Assembly (NCBI RefSeq): GCF_014655955.1
Contig: NZ_BNBO01000014.1
Coordinates: forward strand, 1 to 64,000
Direction: 5' to 3'
From: Kitasatospora indigofera
GTDB taxonomy: Bacteria > Actinomycetota > Actinomycetes > Streptomycetales > Streptomycetaceae
DNA length: 64,000 bases
Positions 27,059-35,638 of this stretch are shown here, piece after piece. The notes beneath the pieces are model-generated. The model saw only the letters and a list, made by a program, of their open reading frames with translations, ran no database searches and was not told the DNA's origin. The position numbers were made by a program, and so were the translations under genes. How positions within the stretch are numbered: position 1 is the stretch's first letter; each line of letters begins with the position of its first letter.

Positions 27059-27755
27059 TGTCGGAGCGCATCGCGATGAACAGCGCGGCGGCCTCCTTGA
27101 CGGTGCTCTTCGGGAACAGCGCGACGCCCGCGGTGGAGGCGTCCGCCCAGCCGCAGAGCACGTCGGTGGTGGCGGCCTCGGGCAGGCCCAGGCACTCGAC
27201 CGAGCCGCCCAGCGGCCCGGGCCCGTACGGCGCGGCGGTGCCCGGGCTGCCGGTGGAGCCGCCGTCCAGCGCGTAGTCGATCAGGCCGCGCCACAAGTGC
27301 TCGCGGCGCTTGTTCGGGTCCTCGGGGACGTTGTCGACCGCGACCAGGAGGATCCGGCGGCCGTCGCCCTTGGCGGCCGGCGCGTACTCCGAGACGACGA
27401 GGTTCATGCCGTCCCGCATCTCCCCGGGGTCGATCGCCACGTCGGACACGGCACCCTGCCCGGTGTACACGGCCAGTCCGCCGGCCGTCCGGGCCGCCGC
27501 GACCTTCCGCTTCCCGGCCGGGGCCGCGGTGGCGGTGGGGGCCGGCGCGGGGGTCTTCCCCGTCGCGGGCGGGGTGGTGGCGGGGGCGGCGGCCGGGCTG
27601 CTCGGGGCGGGCCCGGTCGCGGCGGGGCCGTCGGCGACCCCGGGGGTCTCCTCCGGTCCGCAGGCGGTGAGCGCCAGGGCGAGGGCCGCACCGGCGGCGG
27701 CCAGGCTCAGGCGGGCGGGAAGGCGGCGGGCGGTGACGGGTCTGTGGCTCGGCAC
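27048..27755 (-). CDS. Predicted lipoprotein of unknown function
   Basis: A 235-residue protein with a signal sequence ending in the lipobox LTAC (lipidated Cys near residue 32). A Pro/Ala/Thr-rich spacer runs to about residue 85, followed by a globular domain (LAVYTGQGAVSDVAIDP, RRILLVAVDNVPED, VECLGLPEAATTDVLCGWADASTAGVALFP). The domain has two cysteines that may pair. I know of no assigned function. It resembles many Streptomyces exported proteins. GTG 27755 is preferred because GGAG precedes it by five bases. GTG 27761 is the alternative. Confidence 0.75.
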   Translation of the reverse strand: MPSHRPVTARRLPARLSLAAAGAALALALTACGPEETPGVADGPAATGPAPSSPAAAPATTPPATGKTPAPAPTATAAPAGKRKVAAARTAGGLAVYTGQGAVSDVAIDPGEMRDGMNLVVSEYAPAAKGDGRRILLVAVDNVPEDPNKRREHLWRGLIDYALDGGSTGSPGTAAPYGPGPLGGSVECLGLPEAATTDVLCGWADASTAGVALFPKSTVKEAAALFIAMRSDIEH

Positions 27756-28003
27756 GGTCACTCCAGGGGCGCGGCGGGAACCGGGCTGCTGGACCCGGTG
27801 CGCTGAACCCTAGGGGTACCCGGGTGGGGTGTGGGTGCGACTACGCGCGTTCAGGACACCATCGATACAGCTTGGTGACAGATCCGCGGGGGAGCGACCC
27901 GGCCGGGCGCCGCCGGGCGGCCGTTCGGTGCGGGGCGGCCGGTTCGGCCGGGCCGCCGGGGGCCCGGCGCGCCCCGCCCGGGGCGCGCCGGTGCCGGGAC
28001 GGA

Positions 28004-28480
28004 TCAGGCCGCGGCGATCTTCAGGTCGCGGAGCAGCTTGGCGACGTGGCCGGTGGCCTTCACGTTGTACAGGGCGTGCTCGACCTTGCCCTGCTCGTCC
28101 ACGATCACGGTGGAGCGGATCACGCCGACGACGGTCTTGCCGTAGAGCTTCTTCTCGCCGAAGGCGCCGTAGGCCTCCAGGACGGACTTGTCCTCGTCGG
28201 CGAGCAGGGTGACCTTGAGGTCCTCGGTCTCGCGGAACTTGCCGAGCTTCTCGGGCTTGTCCGGGGAGATGCCGATGACGTCGTACCCGGCGCCGGAGAA
28301 GGCCTCCAGGTTGTCGGTGAAGTCGCAGGCCTGGGTGGTGCAGCCGGGGGTGAGGGCGGCGGGGTAGAAGTACACGATCACCTTGCGACCGAGGTGGTCG
28401 GCGAGGGACACCTGCTTGCCGTCGGCGTCGGGCAGGGTGAAGGCAGGCGCGGTGTCTCCGGCCTGGAGGCGCTCGCTCAC
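28004..28480 (-). CDS. bcp: Thioredoxin-dependent peroxiredoxin, Bcp/PrxQ type
   Basis: A 158-residue thiol peroxidase that reduces hydrogen peroxide and organic peroxides with thioredoxin. The peroxidatic Cys47 lies in FYPAALTPGCTTQACDF, with Cys52 placed as the PrxQ resolving cysteine. The usual PGCT motif is preceded by ALT rather than the common KDN/KAS. GISPDKPEKLGKF and a normal C-terminus complete the fold. GTG 28480 has GAGGAGA about eight bases upstream. It is divergent from the DUF3618 gene. Cytoplasmic. Confidence 0.93.
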   Translation of the reverse strand: MSERLQAGDTAPAFTLPDADGKQVSLADHLGRKVIVYFYPAALTPGCTTQACDFTDNLEAFSGAGYDVIGISPDKPEKLGKFRETEDLKVTLLADEDKSVLEAYGAFGEKKLYGKTVVGVIRSTVIVDEQGKVEHALYNVKATGHVAKLLRDLKIAAA

Positions 28481-28603
28481 GGTGGATCTCTCCTCGTGTG
28501 GACTGGTGGTCGTACCACGGCAAACTTACCTCTGTTGGTGGGTGGGGCCGCGCGTGGCGCCGGGTCAGCTGACAAACTGGGGCGGTCGCACAGGACAACA
28601 TCG

Positions 28604-28966
28604 GTGAATGGGGTGGCCCTAGTGGGCGAGGCGAGCACGAAGGACAAGGCGGACACGCGGACGGCCGCCCAGATCGAGGCGGACATCGCGCGTACCCGCA
28701 CCAAGCTGGCGTCGACCCTGGACGAGCTCGCGGTGCGGGTGCACCCGTCGACGGTCGCGGCGCAGGTGAAGGCGAAGGCGGTGGCCTCGGTCGAGCAGAA
28801 GGCCGGCCGGGCGTACGTGGCGGCGAGCGGGGCGGTCGAGAAGGCGAAGGCGCAGTTCACGGACGAGAAGGGCCGTCCGCGCAAGGAGCGGATCGTGCCG
28901 GCCGCGCTGGTGGGCGTCGGCGTGGTGCTGCTGCTGGCGTCGGCCCGCAAGCGCCGGCGGGGCTGA
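28604..28966 (+). CDS. DUF3618 single-pass membrane protein
   Basis: About 120 residues. It has an acidic/basic helical N-terminal region (QIEADIARTRTKLASTLDELAVRVHP, the DUF3618 signature), a long amphipathic middle (KAKAVASVEQKAGRAYV) and one C-terminal membrane helix (IVPAALVGVGVVLLLA) ended by a basic tail. The family often accompanies phage-holin-like and stress membrane proteins, and its role is unknown. GTG codons at 28604, 28613 and 28622 are possible starts. The first has AGGA eight bases upstream. It is followed by the GroES-like gene. Confidence 0.8.
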   Translation: MNGVALVGEASTKDKADTRTAAQIEADIARTRTKLASTLDELAVRVHPSTVAAQVKAKAVASVEQKAGRAYVAASGAVEKAKAQFTDEKGRPRKERIVPAALVGVGVVLLLASARKRRRG

Positions 28967-29117
28967 GTCCCGCGGCGCCCGCCGGGCCGGCCCTCGCGGG
29001 TGCGGCCCGCGGTGCCGGGGGCGGGGGTGCGGGCCGGGTGCGCCGGATGTGCGTACCCGGCCTTCCGCATGCCGGGCCAGGGTCACGCGGGCGCACGCGG
29101 GCGGGTACGGTCGGGGC

Positions 29118-29498
29118 GTGAGTACCAACGACGCGCGGACCCCGCAGGACGAAGCACCTCGCCATGACCGGCTGGGCGAGAAGCTGCCGATCAAGATGCT
29201 GCACGACCGGGTGCTGGTGAAGACCGAGGGGGCGGAGGGCGAGCGCCGTTCGACCGGCGGCATCCTGATCCCGGCGACCGCCGAGCTGAGCAAGCGGTGC
29301 ACCTGGGCGGAGGCGGTGGCGGTCGGCCAGAGCGTCCGTTCGGTGGAGCCCGGTGACCGGGTGCTGTACGACCCGGAGGACAAGCTGGAGGTCGAGGTGC
29401 GCGGCGCGACGTACGTGCTGCTGCGCGAGCGTGACCTGCACGCGGTGGCGGCGACCCGGTTCGGTGACACCGAGGGGTCCACCGGCCTCTACCTCTGA
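29118..29498 (+). CDS. GroES-like (Cpn10-family) protein, second type
   Basis: A 126-residue protein with the Cpn10 barrel: MLHDRVLVKTEGAEGERRSTGGILIP is the mobile-loop region, and VEPGDRVLYDPEDKLEVEVRG and YVLLRERDLHAV follow. It differs from the housekeeping GroES by a 26-residue charged N-terminal extension, and no groEL is adjacent. It may be a co-chaperonin variant or a divergent barrel protein. TACGGT lies six bases before the GTG, suggesting a leaderless mRNA. Confidence 0.85.
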   Translation: MSTNDARTPQDEAPRHDRLGEKLPIKMLHDRVLVKTEGAEGERRSTGGILIPATAELSKRCTWAEAVAVGQSVRSVEPGDRVLYDPEDKLEVEVRGATYVLLRERDLHAVAATRFGDTEGSTGLYL

Positions 29499-29713
29499 CC
29501 CGCCGCGTTCTCGGGCCCGGCCGCGTCCGCCGACCCGCCCGCCTTCTCCGGCCGCCCGCTGCTTCCGGCCGTCCGGTGCCCCCGCGGGCCTGCGCCCGGG
29601 GCGGGACCGGCTCCTGACGGCCCGTCCCCACGGCGCCCCCGCCGGCGGGTTCGGTGCCGTCCGACGGCGGAGCAGCGGATGCGTGGCCGGCGCCGGCGGC
29701 GCAGGCTGGGCGT

Positions 29714-30745
29714 ATGCCCGAGCCGCGCCGTCGACGAGTACCGGTCCGGCCGCCGCGGAGCAGGTTCCCGGGCGCCGGCCGGCGGCCCGGGGCCGGGCGG
29801 CCGGGCGGGGCGCCCGGGCCGGCGGCGGGACGGGCGGAGGGCGGCCTCGGCCCGCTGCTCCGGAAGGCCGCGTACGTGCTGGCGCCCGGGACGCTCGTGA
29901 TCGGCCTGCTGTACTACTTCGGGAGCACCTACACGGCCGCGTACTACGCGTTCTTCGGTGTGCCGACGAGTGACCTGTCCTTCTCGGTCCAGGGGTATCT
30001 GGCGAACAGCGCGAACGCGGTGTTCCTCCCGGTCTGGTCGGTGCTCTGCTGCGCGCTGGTGGTCACCCTGGTGCTCTGCGCGGCCGACGGCAGGGTGCGG
30101 CTGCGCCGTGGCGCGGCCGGGTGGCGGCGGGCGTACCCGGTGCTGCTCCTGGTGGGGCTGGCGCTGCTGCTGCTCGGGTTCGCGGTCTTCCTGGAGCCGC
30201 CCTGGTGGTCGCGGTCGGTGCTGTCCCGGCTGCGGCCGGGCTGGCCCAGGGAGCTGGTTCCCCCGCTGGTGGTGGCGGCGGGGGCGGGCCTGGCGGTCGG
30301 CGCGGTCTCGCTGCGCCGGCTGGGGAGGCGGCCGGTGGGGGGCGGTGCGCCGGGGGAGCGGGTCTGGACGGCGACCGCGGCGGTCCTGGTCGCGATGCTG
30401 GTGCTGACGGTCTTCTTCGCGCTGGCCCGCTACGCCGGCGACACCGGGCGGGCGAGGGCCGGCGCGGACGCCGCCTCGGGGTTCAGGGGCGGGACGTTCG
30501 CGCTGCTGTACCTGCGGCACCCGATGGTCTACGACGTCACGGGCATCTCCTTCCACGACATGGGTGAGGGGGGCGGGCCGTTCCGCTACCGGTACGCGGG
30601 GTTCGTCGTGCTCGCGAAGTCGCCGTCCAGCTACTACCTGGTCTCGCACGAGTGGCGGCCGGGGAACGACGTGACGGTGGTCCTGCCGGAGGACGATTCC
30701 GTGCGGGTGGAGGTGCGCGGGAACTCCGCGCGTTACGGCGAGTAG
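29714..30745 (+). CDS. Five-helix membrane protein of unknown function
   Basis: A 343-residue protein. A basic, proline-rich cytoplasmic N-terminus (about 50 residues) precedes five predicted membrane helices. These include VLAPGTLVIGLLYYFGS, PVWSVLCCALVVTLVLCA, YPVLLLVGLALLLLGFAVF and AAVLVAMLVLTVFFALA. A C-terminal domain of some 110 residues follows, probably outside. I do not recognise it. ATG 29714 was chosen because the in-frame ATG at 29654 would add a low-complexity stretch. Its end overlaps the convergent lipoprotein gene by 13 bases. Confidence 0.7.
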   Translation: MPEPRRRRVPVRPPRSRFPGAGRRPGAGRPGGAPGPAAGRAEGGLGPLLRKAAYVLAPGTLVIGLLYYFGSTYTAAYYAFFGVPTSDLSFSVQGYLANSANAVFLPVWSVLCCALVVTLVLCAADGRVRLRRGAAGWRRAYPVLLLVGLALLLLGFAVFLEPPWWSRSVLSRLRPGWPRELVPPLVVAAGAGLAVGAVSLRRLGRRPVGGGAPGERVWTATAAVLVAMLVLTVFFALARYAGDTGRARAGADAASGFRGGTFALLYLRHPMVYDVTGISFHDMGEGGGPFRYRYAGFVVLAKSPSSYYLVSHEWRPGNDVTVVLPEDDSVRVEVRGNSARYGE

Positions 30746-31377
30746 CCGGTGGCGGCCGGGGTGCGGACGGCGGTCGGGGTGGCGGGGGCGGTGGTGCGCC
30801 GCGGCGAGGAGGCGGGCGATCCGGTGGGCCGCGGGGTGTCCGGTCCGCCGGTGGCCGTGCCGGAGAGCAGACCGAGGATGTCCGGGCCGGTGGTCTCGAC
30901 GCGCAGGTCGGCGGTCTTCAGGCCGGCGGACTTCGGGACGAAGCGGACGGCGACCGTGCAGGAGGCGGTCGCCCCGATGGTGGCGCCGGTGCAGTTGTCG
31001 TCCGTCACCTGGAAGTTGCTGTTCGACAGGACGACCCGGCGTACGGTCACCGATGCCTGGTCCGGCTCGTCGGGGGCCGCTCCGCGGAACACCAGGTTCT
31101 GCAGGGGCGGGCCGGACGAGCCGACGGAGGTGGTGGGGAAGTCGACCTTCTGCACGCCGCCCTTTCCGCCGCTGCCGGGGAACAGGGTCTCGACCGTCGT
31201 GGGCCGGGTGGTGGCGGCGGGCGAGGAACCGGTGCCGGCGTCGTCCGGGCCGGTGCCCTGGCAGCCCAGGGCGAGGAGCAGCAGGCCCGCGGCGAGCGAC
31301 AGCCGGGCAGTTGCGGGAGCGGTGGCGGTAGCGGCGGGGGGAGCGCCGGCGCGCGATCTCGGCAAGGGTTCCTCCAT
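30733..31377 (-). CDS. Lipoprotein with Ig-like (ASPM/choice-of-anchor-D type) domain
   Basis: A 214-residue exported protein. The signal segment LSLAAGLLLLALGC gives a lipidation cysteine near residue 39. Residues 75-170 form a beta-rich domain (VDFPTTSVGSSGPPLQNLVF, VVLSNSNFQVTDDNC, ASCTVAVRFVPKSAGLKTADL) typical of ASPM/SPD-2/Hydin-like repeats with one Cys pair. The tail is Pro/Thr/Ser-rich and ends without a sorting signal. It is probably a surface-exposed binding module. The partner is unknown. Its 3' end overlaps the convergent membrane-protein gene. Confidence 0.75.
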   Translation of the reverse strand: MEEPLPRSRAGAPPAATATAPATARLSLAAGLLLLALGCQGTGPDDAGTGSSPAATTRPTTVETLFPGSGGKGGVQKVDFPTTSVGSSGPPLQNLVFRGAAPDEPDQASVTVRRVVLSNSNFQVTDDNCTGATIGATASCTVAVRFVPKSAGLKTADLRVETTGPDILGLLSGTATGGPDTPRPTGSPASSPRRTTAPATPTAVRTPAATGYSP

Positions 31378-31559
31378 GGGTGCCCGGAGCACGGCTGACC
31401 TTGTTCGTATGCGGTCATGTTTGCACGGCCGGGCCCGGCCGTGCCGTCTCCGGGGGCGGTTTCGGCCCGTGGCCACCCGGTTGGCACCGACCGGCACCGG
31501 CCGGCCGGTCCCGCCGATCGCCGTGATCGGGCGGGACGGCTGCATTACTGTCCCCGGGT

Positions 31560-32744
31560 ATGACCGGAACGAGTGGCAGTCGCCCGAGGATCAGTGACGA
31601 GCAGCGCCGGGCCCGGCTGGGGGAGCGGCATCTGCTGGTGCCCGCCCGGCGGGCGGAGTCGGTGGAGCAGGTGGCGGACGCGGTGGTCGGGCTGCACGCG
31701 ACGGACGCCGCCACGGTGTACCTGTCGGCCTGCGCGCGGCTGGCCGAGCCTTCGGCGGCCGAGGTGGAGCGGGCGCTGTACGACGACGTGACCCTGGTGA
31801 AACTGCTGTCGATGCGGCGCACGATCTTCGCGGTGACCGAGGGGTTCGCGCCGTTCGTCAGCTCCTCGACGGCCCGGGCGATCGCGGCCAGGGAGCGGGC
31901 GACGCTGGTGAAGCACCTGCGGGACTTCGCGGAGGGCTGGGACGAGGCGCGGCTGGCCCGGACCGAGCGGGCGGTGCTGGCGGCGCTGGAGGTGCGCGGC
32001 GAGGCGACCACGGCGGAGCTGTCGGCGGACGTGCCGGCCCTGCGCGAGACCATGCTGATGGCGGAGGGCAAGCCGTACGAGGCCCGGCAGAGCGTGGGCA
32101 GCCGGCTGCTGCGCCTGCTGGCCTCGGACGGGCACGTCCGGCGCTGCCGGCCGCGTGGCTCCTGGCTGAGCAGCAACTACCCGTACGCGCCGGTGCGGCA
32201 GTGGCCGGAGCTGCCGGTGCGCGAGTCGAAGGCCGAGGTGGCGCGCCGCTGGCTGGCCTCGTACGGGCCGGCCACGGTCGAGGACCTCAAGTGGTGGACG
32301 GGCTGGACGCTCGGGGACACCCGGCGGGCGCTGGCGGACGTGGGCGCGCAGGAGGTGGCGATGGGGGACGGCGTCGCGGGGGTGGTGCTGCCCGGTGACG
32401 TGGGTGTGGTGCGGGCGTCAGGGCCGTGGGCGGCGCTGCTGCCGGCGCTGGATCCGACGGTGATGGGGTGGCGGGGCCGGGACTGGTACCTGCGGGCGGA
32501 GGACGTGCCGGCGCTGTTCGACCGGGCGGGCAACGCGGGGCCGACGGTCTGGTGGGACGGCCGGGTGGTGGGCGGCTGGGCGCAGCGGGCGGACGGTGAG
32601 CTGGTGTGGCGGCTGCTGTCGGACGTGGGGGCGGAGGCGGAGGCCGCGGTGGCGGCGGAGGCGGTCCGGCTGGCGGGGTGGCTCGGCGAGGTGCGGGTGA
32701 CGCCGCGGATCCGGACGCCGTTGGAGCGTGAGCTGGTGCGGTAG
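31560..32744 (+). CDS. AlkZ-superfamily (HTH_42) winged-helix protein, possible DNA glycosylase relative
   Basis: A 394-residue protein of the winged-helix HTH_42 superfamily, which includes the DNA glycosylases AlkZ and AlkX. Landmarks are VADAVVGLHATDAATVYLSACAR, FAVTEGFAPFV, ARRWLASYGPATVEDLKWWTG, LLPALDPTVMGWRGRDWYL and WWDGRVVGGWAQR. Where AlkZ has a catalytic Gln-x-Gln/Asp, this protein has His-Ala-Thr. So it may have another substrate or only bind DNA. TACTGT lies eight bases before the ATG (leaderless-type start). A strong terminator follows. Confidence 0.85.
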   Translation: MTGTSGSRPRISDEQRRARLGERHLLVPARRAESVEQVADAVVGLHATDAATVYLSACARLAEPSAAEVERALYDDVTLVKLLSMRRTIFAVTEGFAPFVSSSTARAIAARERATLVKHLRDFAEGWDEARLARTERAVLAALEVRGEATTAELSADVPALRETMLMAEGKPYEARQSVGSRLLRLLASDGHVRRCRPRGSWLSSNYPYAPVRQWPELPVRESKAEVARRWLASYGPATVEDLKWWTGWTLGDTRRALADVGAQEVAMGDGVAGVVLPGDVGVVRASGPWAALLPALDPTVMGWRGRDWYLRAEDVPALFDRAGNAGPTVWWDGRVVGGWAQRADGELVWRLLSDVGAEAEAAVAAEAVRLAGWLGEVRVTPRIRTPLERELVR

Positions 32745-32751
32745 GCGGGTG

Positions 32752-32786
32752 CCGGCCCGGGGGCGGGGTGGGTGCCCCCGGGCCGG
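32752..32786. terminator. Bidirectional terminator between convergent genes
   Basis: CCGGCCCGGGGGC and GCCCCCGGGCCGG form a perfect 13-bp stem around a 9-base loop, eight bases after the HTH_42 stop and before the convergent PBP gene. Confidence 0.85.
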
Positions 32787-32840
32787 GGCGGCCCGGGGCT
32801 GTCGGTCCAGGGCTGACGTATGGGGCTCACGGTTTGGGGC

Positions 32841-35240
32841 TCACGGCTTGGGCGGGGGCGGGGAGGGCGGGAGCGCGCCGGCCGGGGTGGGGCCGGCGGC
32901 GCCGGGCGGGGTCGGTGCCGGGGACGGCGTGCCGCGGCCGGGGGCGCTGCGGCTGGGGGTGACGACGGGGCTCGGCTGGGGGGTGGGGCCCGGCCCCGGC
33001 GGCGGGGTGGGGCTGCCGGCGGGGTTGCCGGTGGGCGCGGGGGTGGGGGTGGGGCTGGCGGCGGCCGTGGGGGTGCCGGCCGGGCGGGTGCCCGGGATGG
33101 TGGTGCCGCCGGTGCCCGGGGTGGCGGTCGGGCTGGGCTGGGTGTTGCCCTGGGTGGGGTGCAGGTCGAACTGCTGGACCCGGCTGCCTTCGAGCGCGTC
33201 GGACATGTAGGAGGTCCAGATCTCGGTGGGGAAGGTGCCGCCGTTGATCCGGGTCAGGCCCGCGGTGCCGGCCAGCGACTCCTTGGCGTGGGTCTTCGGG
33301 TTCTCCCTGAACAGGCTGACCGTGGTGGCGAGTTCGGGGGTGTAGCCGGCGAACCAGGCGGCCAGGTTGGCGTCGGTGGTGCCGGTCTTGCCGGCCGCCG
33401 GCCGGCCGAGGGCGAGGGCGGCGGCGCCGGTGCCGCGGCCGCTGATCACGTCGCGCAGGACTCCGGTGACGGCGTCGGCGGTGCCCCGGTCGAGGGCGGT
33501 GGTCGGTTCGTGCTCGGGCAGCCGGGGGATGTCGGAGTAGCCGGTGTGTTCCAGCTTGAGGACGGACCACGGGCTGAGCGCCTGGCCGTGGTTGGCGAGG
33601 GCGGCGTAGACGCCGGCCAGGTCGATGGCGCTGGGGGTGACGGTGCCCAGGGTCATGGAGGTGTTGGCGGGGTCCATGCCGGGGACGTCGGCCGGGATGC
33701 CGAGGCGGACCGCGGTGTCCCGGACCTCGGGCAGGCCGGCGTCCACCCCCTCCTGGGCGTACACGGAGTTGACCGATTTCACCATGGCGAGCCGCAGGGA
33801 CACCGGGCCGTAGTCGATGTCGTCCTCGTTGGGCGGGTCGTAGGGGGTGGGGCCGCCGACCACGTCGCGGCCGCTGGTGCCGTCGTAGACGGTCTCGGTG
33901 GTGATGCGGCGGCCGTCCTGGGTGGTGGCCTCGCCCTCGATGGCGGCGGCGAGTTCGAGCGGTTTGAAGGTGGAGCCGATCTGGTTGTCCTGGCGCAGGG
34001 CGTCGTTGAACGGCTGCCTGGCGTAGTCGGGCCCGCCGTAGGCGGCGACGATCCGGCCGGTGGCGGTCTCGACGGAGGCGCCGGCGACCCGGACGTCGGT
34101 GTCGGTGCCGGGCCGGGCCCGGGGGTCGAGCTCGTCGGTGAGCTCCTGCTGGACGGCGGCGGCGAAGGCGTCCTGCTTGGCCTTGTCGAAGCTGGTGGTG
34201 ATCCGCCAGCCGCCGGCCTTGAGGGTGGCGGCGTCCACGGTGCCGGTGCCGGCCAGGTAGGTGTCGGCGATGTCGACGAGGTAGCCGGTCTGGCCCGCGA
34301 GTCCGACCGCGGGCTTGGGGTCGACCGGTTCGGGGAAGCTGGTGGCGGCCCGGGTGGCGGGGTCGAGGAAGCCGAGCGAGACCATGCCGTCCAGGACGTA
34401 GTTCCAGCGGGCGACGGCCCGGGTGCGGTTGGCGGGGGTGGCGTTCTTGACGTCGTACGCGCTGGGGGCCTGGAGCAGCGCGGCGAGGTAGGCGCTCTGC
34501 GCGGTGGTGAGCCGGGAGACGTCGGTGCCGAAGTAGGCGTTGGCGGCGCTCTGGATGCCGTAGGCGTTGCGGCCGAAGTAGCTGGTGTTGAGGTAGCCGG
34601 CGAGGATCTGGTCCTTGCTCTGCTGCTGGTCGACCTTGAGCGAGATGAAGAGTTCCTTGACCTTGCGGGAGAGGGTCTGGTCCTGGGTCAGGTAGTAGTT
34701 CTTCACGTACTGCTGGGTGATCGTCGAGCCGCCCTGGGTGCCCTGGCCGGTGACGGTGTTCCAGCCGGCCCGGACCATGCCTTTGAGGTCGACGCCCTTG
34801 TTGCGGTAGAAGGTGCGGTCCTCGGCGGAGACCACGGCGTGCTGGGTGTCGGCGGGGATCTGGTCGAGGGTGACGTCGCTGCGGTTGACGGCGCCGGTGC
34901 GGGCGAGTTCGGTGCCGTCGGCGTAGTAGTAGATGTTGTTCTGGGCGACGGCGTGGGCGTTGGCGTCGGGCACGGGGACGATCAGGTAGAGCGTCACGAA
35001 GGCCGCGATGCCGAGCAGGAGCAGGCCGGCCAGGCCGGTGAGGAGCATCCGCCAGGTGGGGATGGCGCGGCGCCAGCCGGGCAGGGCGCGCCGGGCCCGG
35101 CGGCGGTCGGTGCGGCGGGCGCGGCGGCGGTCGCGCCGGGTGCCGTGGGCGGGGCCGCCGGCCGGTGGCCCGGTGAGCGCGGGGGGTGTGCCGGTGTCGG
35201 GCTGCGGGTCGGGCCGGTGGTCGGCGGGCTCCTGGCTCAT
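32841..35240 (-). CDS. Class A penicillin-binding protein (bifunctional transglycosylase/transpeptidase)
   Basis: A 799-residue cell-wall synthase. It has a basic cytoplasmic tail (about 58 residues) and one membrane helix (MLLTGLAGLLLLGIAAFVTLY). The GT51 transglycosylase contains SAEDRTFYRNKGVD and GGSTITQQYVKN. The transpeptidase has nucleophile Ser423 in GSTFKPL, the SVN triad (KSVNSVYA) and KTG in AAGKTGTTD. The last 110 residues are Pro/Thr/Gly-rich. The start ATG follows CATAAT by six bases, so the message may be leaderless. A paralogue lies at 60442. Both belong to the PBP1-like group that Streptomyces hold in several copies. Confidence 0.94.
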   Translation of the reverse strand: MSQEPADHRPDPQPDTGTPPALTGPPAGGPAHGTRRDRRRARRTDRRRARRALPGWRRAIPTWRMLLTGLAGLLLLGIAAFVTLYLIVPVPDANAHAVAQNNIYYYADGTELARTGAVNRSDVTLDQIPADTQHAVVSAEDRTFYRNKGVDLKGMVRAGWNTVTGQGTQGGSTITQQYVKNYYLTQDQTLSRKVKELFISLKVDQQQSKDQILAGYLNTSYFGRNAYGIQSAANAYFGTDVSRLTTAQSAYLAALLQAPSAYDVKNATPANRTRAVARWNYVLDGMVSLGFLDPATRAATSFPEPVDPKPAVGLAGQTGYLVDIADTYLAGTGTVDAATLKAGGWRITTSFDKAKQDAFAAAVQQELTDELDPRARPGTDTDVRVAGASVETATGRIVAAYGGPDYARQPFNDALRQDNQIGSTFKPLELAAAIEGEATTQDGRRITTETVYDGTSGRDVVGGPTPYDPPNEDDIDYGPVSLRLAMVKSVNSVYAQEGVDAGLPEVRDTAVRLGIPADVPGMDPANTSMTLGTVTPSAIDLAGVYAALANHGQALSPWSVLKLEHTGYSDIPRLPEHEPTTALDRGTADAVTGVLRDVISGRGTGAAALALGRPAAGKTGTTDANLAAWFAGYTPELATTVSLFRENPKTHAKESLAGTAGLTRINGGTFPTEIWTSYMSDALEGSRVQQFDLHPTQGNTQPSPTATPGTGGTTIPGTRPAGTPTAAASPTPTPAPTGNPAGSPTPPPGPGPTPQPSPVVTPSRSAPGRGTPSPAPTPPGAAGPTPAGALPPSPPPPKP

Positions 35241-35638
35241 GGGGTGATTATGTCGATTTGAGCGGTGATCAGGTGGTTCTTCCGGGAGTCGTGGCGGGGC
35301 GGTTCGACGCCGGCCGGGGGCGGAACCGGGCGGTGCGGGCGGTCCGGTGGAGGCGACGGCGCCGAACGGGGGCGCGGGGGACGGCCGGTGAGGTCCGGGG
35401 GCGGGGAATTCGGCTGCGCCGGATGATCGGTGGCGGTACGGTGAAAGGTGGGAACCGCATAGCGCAGCCAGTGGGTGCGAGCTCCGCCCGCCGCCCGGGT
35501 CACCCCGGGGTCCGGCCGGTCGGAGCCTCTCCGGCGTGCGTCCGCGCGTGTCGGCGGGTGTCCCGGAGTCGTCCGGGCAGGGCGTCGCCCCTGGTCCGAG
35601 CCCTTGACCCGCTCCCATTAAGTCGACAAGGAGACAAT
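35241..35638. other. Intergenic region between PBP gene and ABC exporter
   Basis: A divergent gap of 398 bases. CATAAT (35246-35251) on the minus strand is a plausible -10 for the PBP gene. On the plus strand TTGACC (35604-35609) lies near AAGGAG (35628-35633), the ribosome site of the ABC permease. I see no gene and no strong hairpin. Confidence 0.45.
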
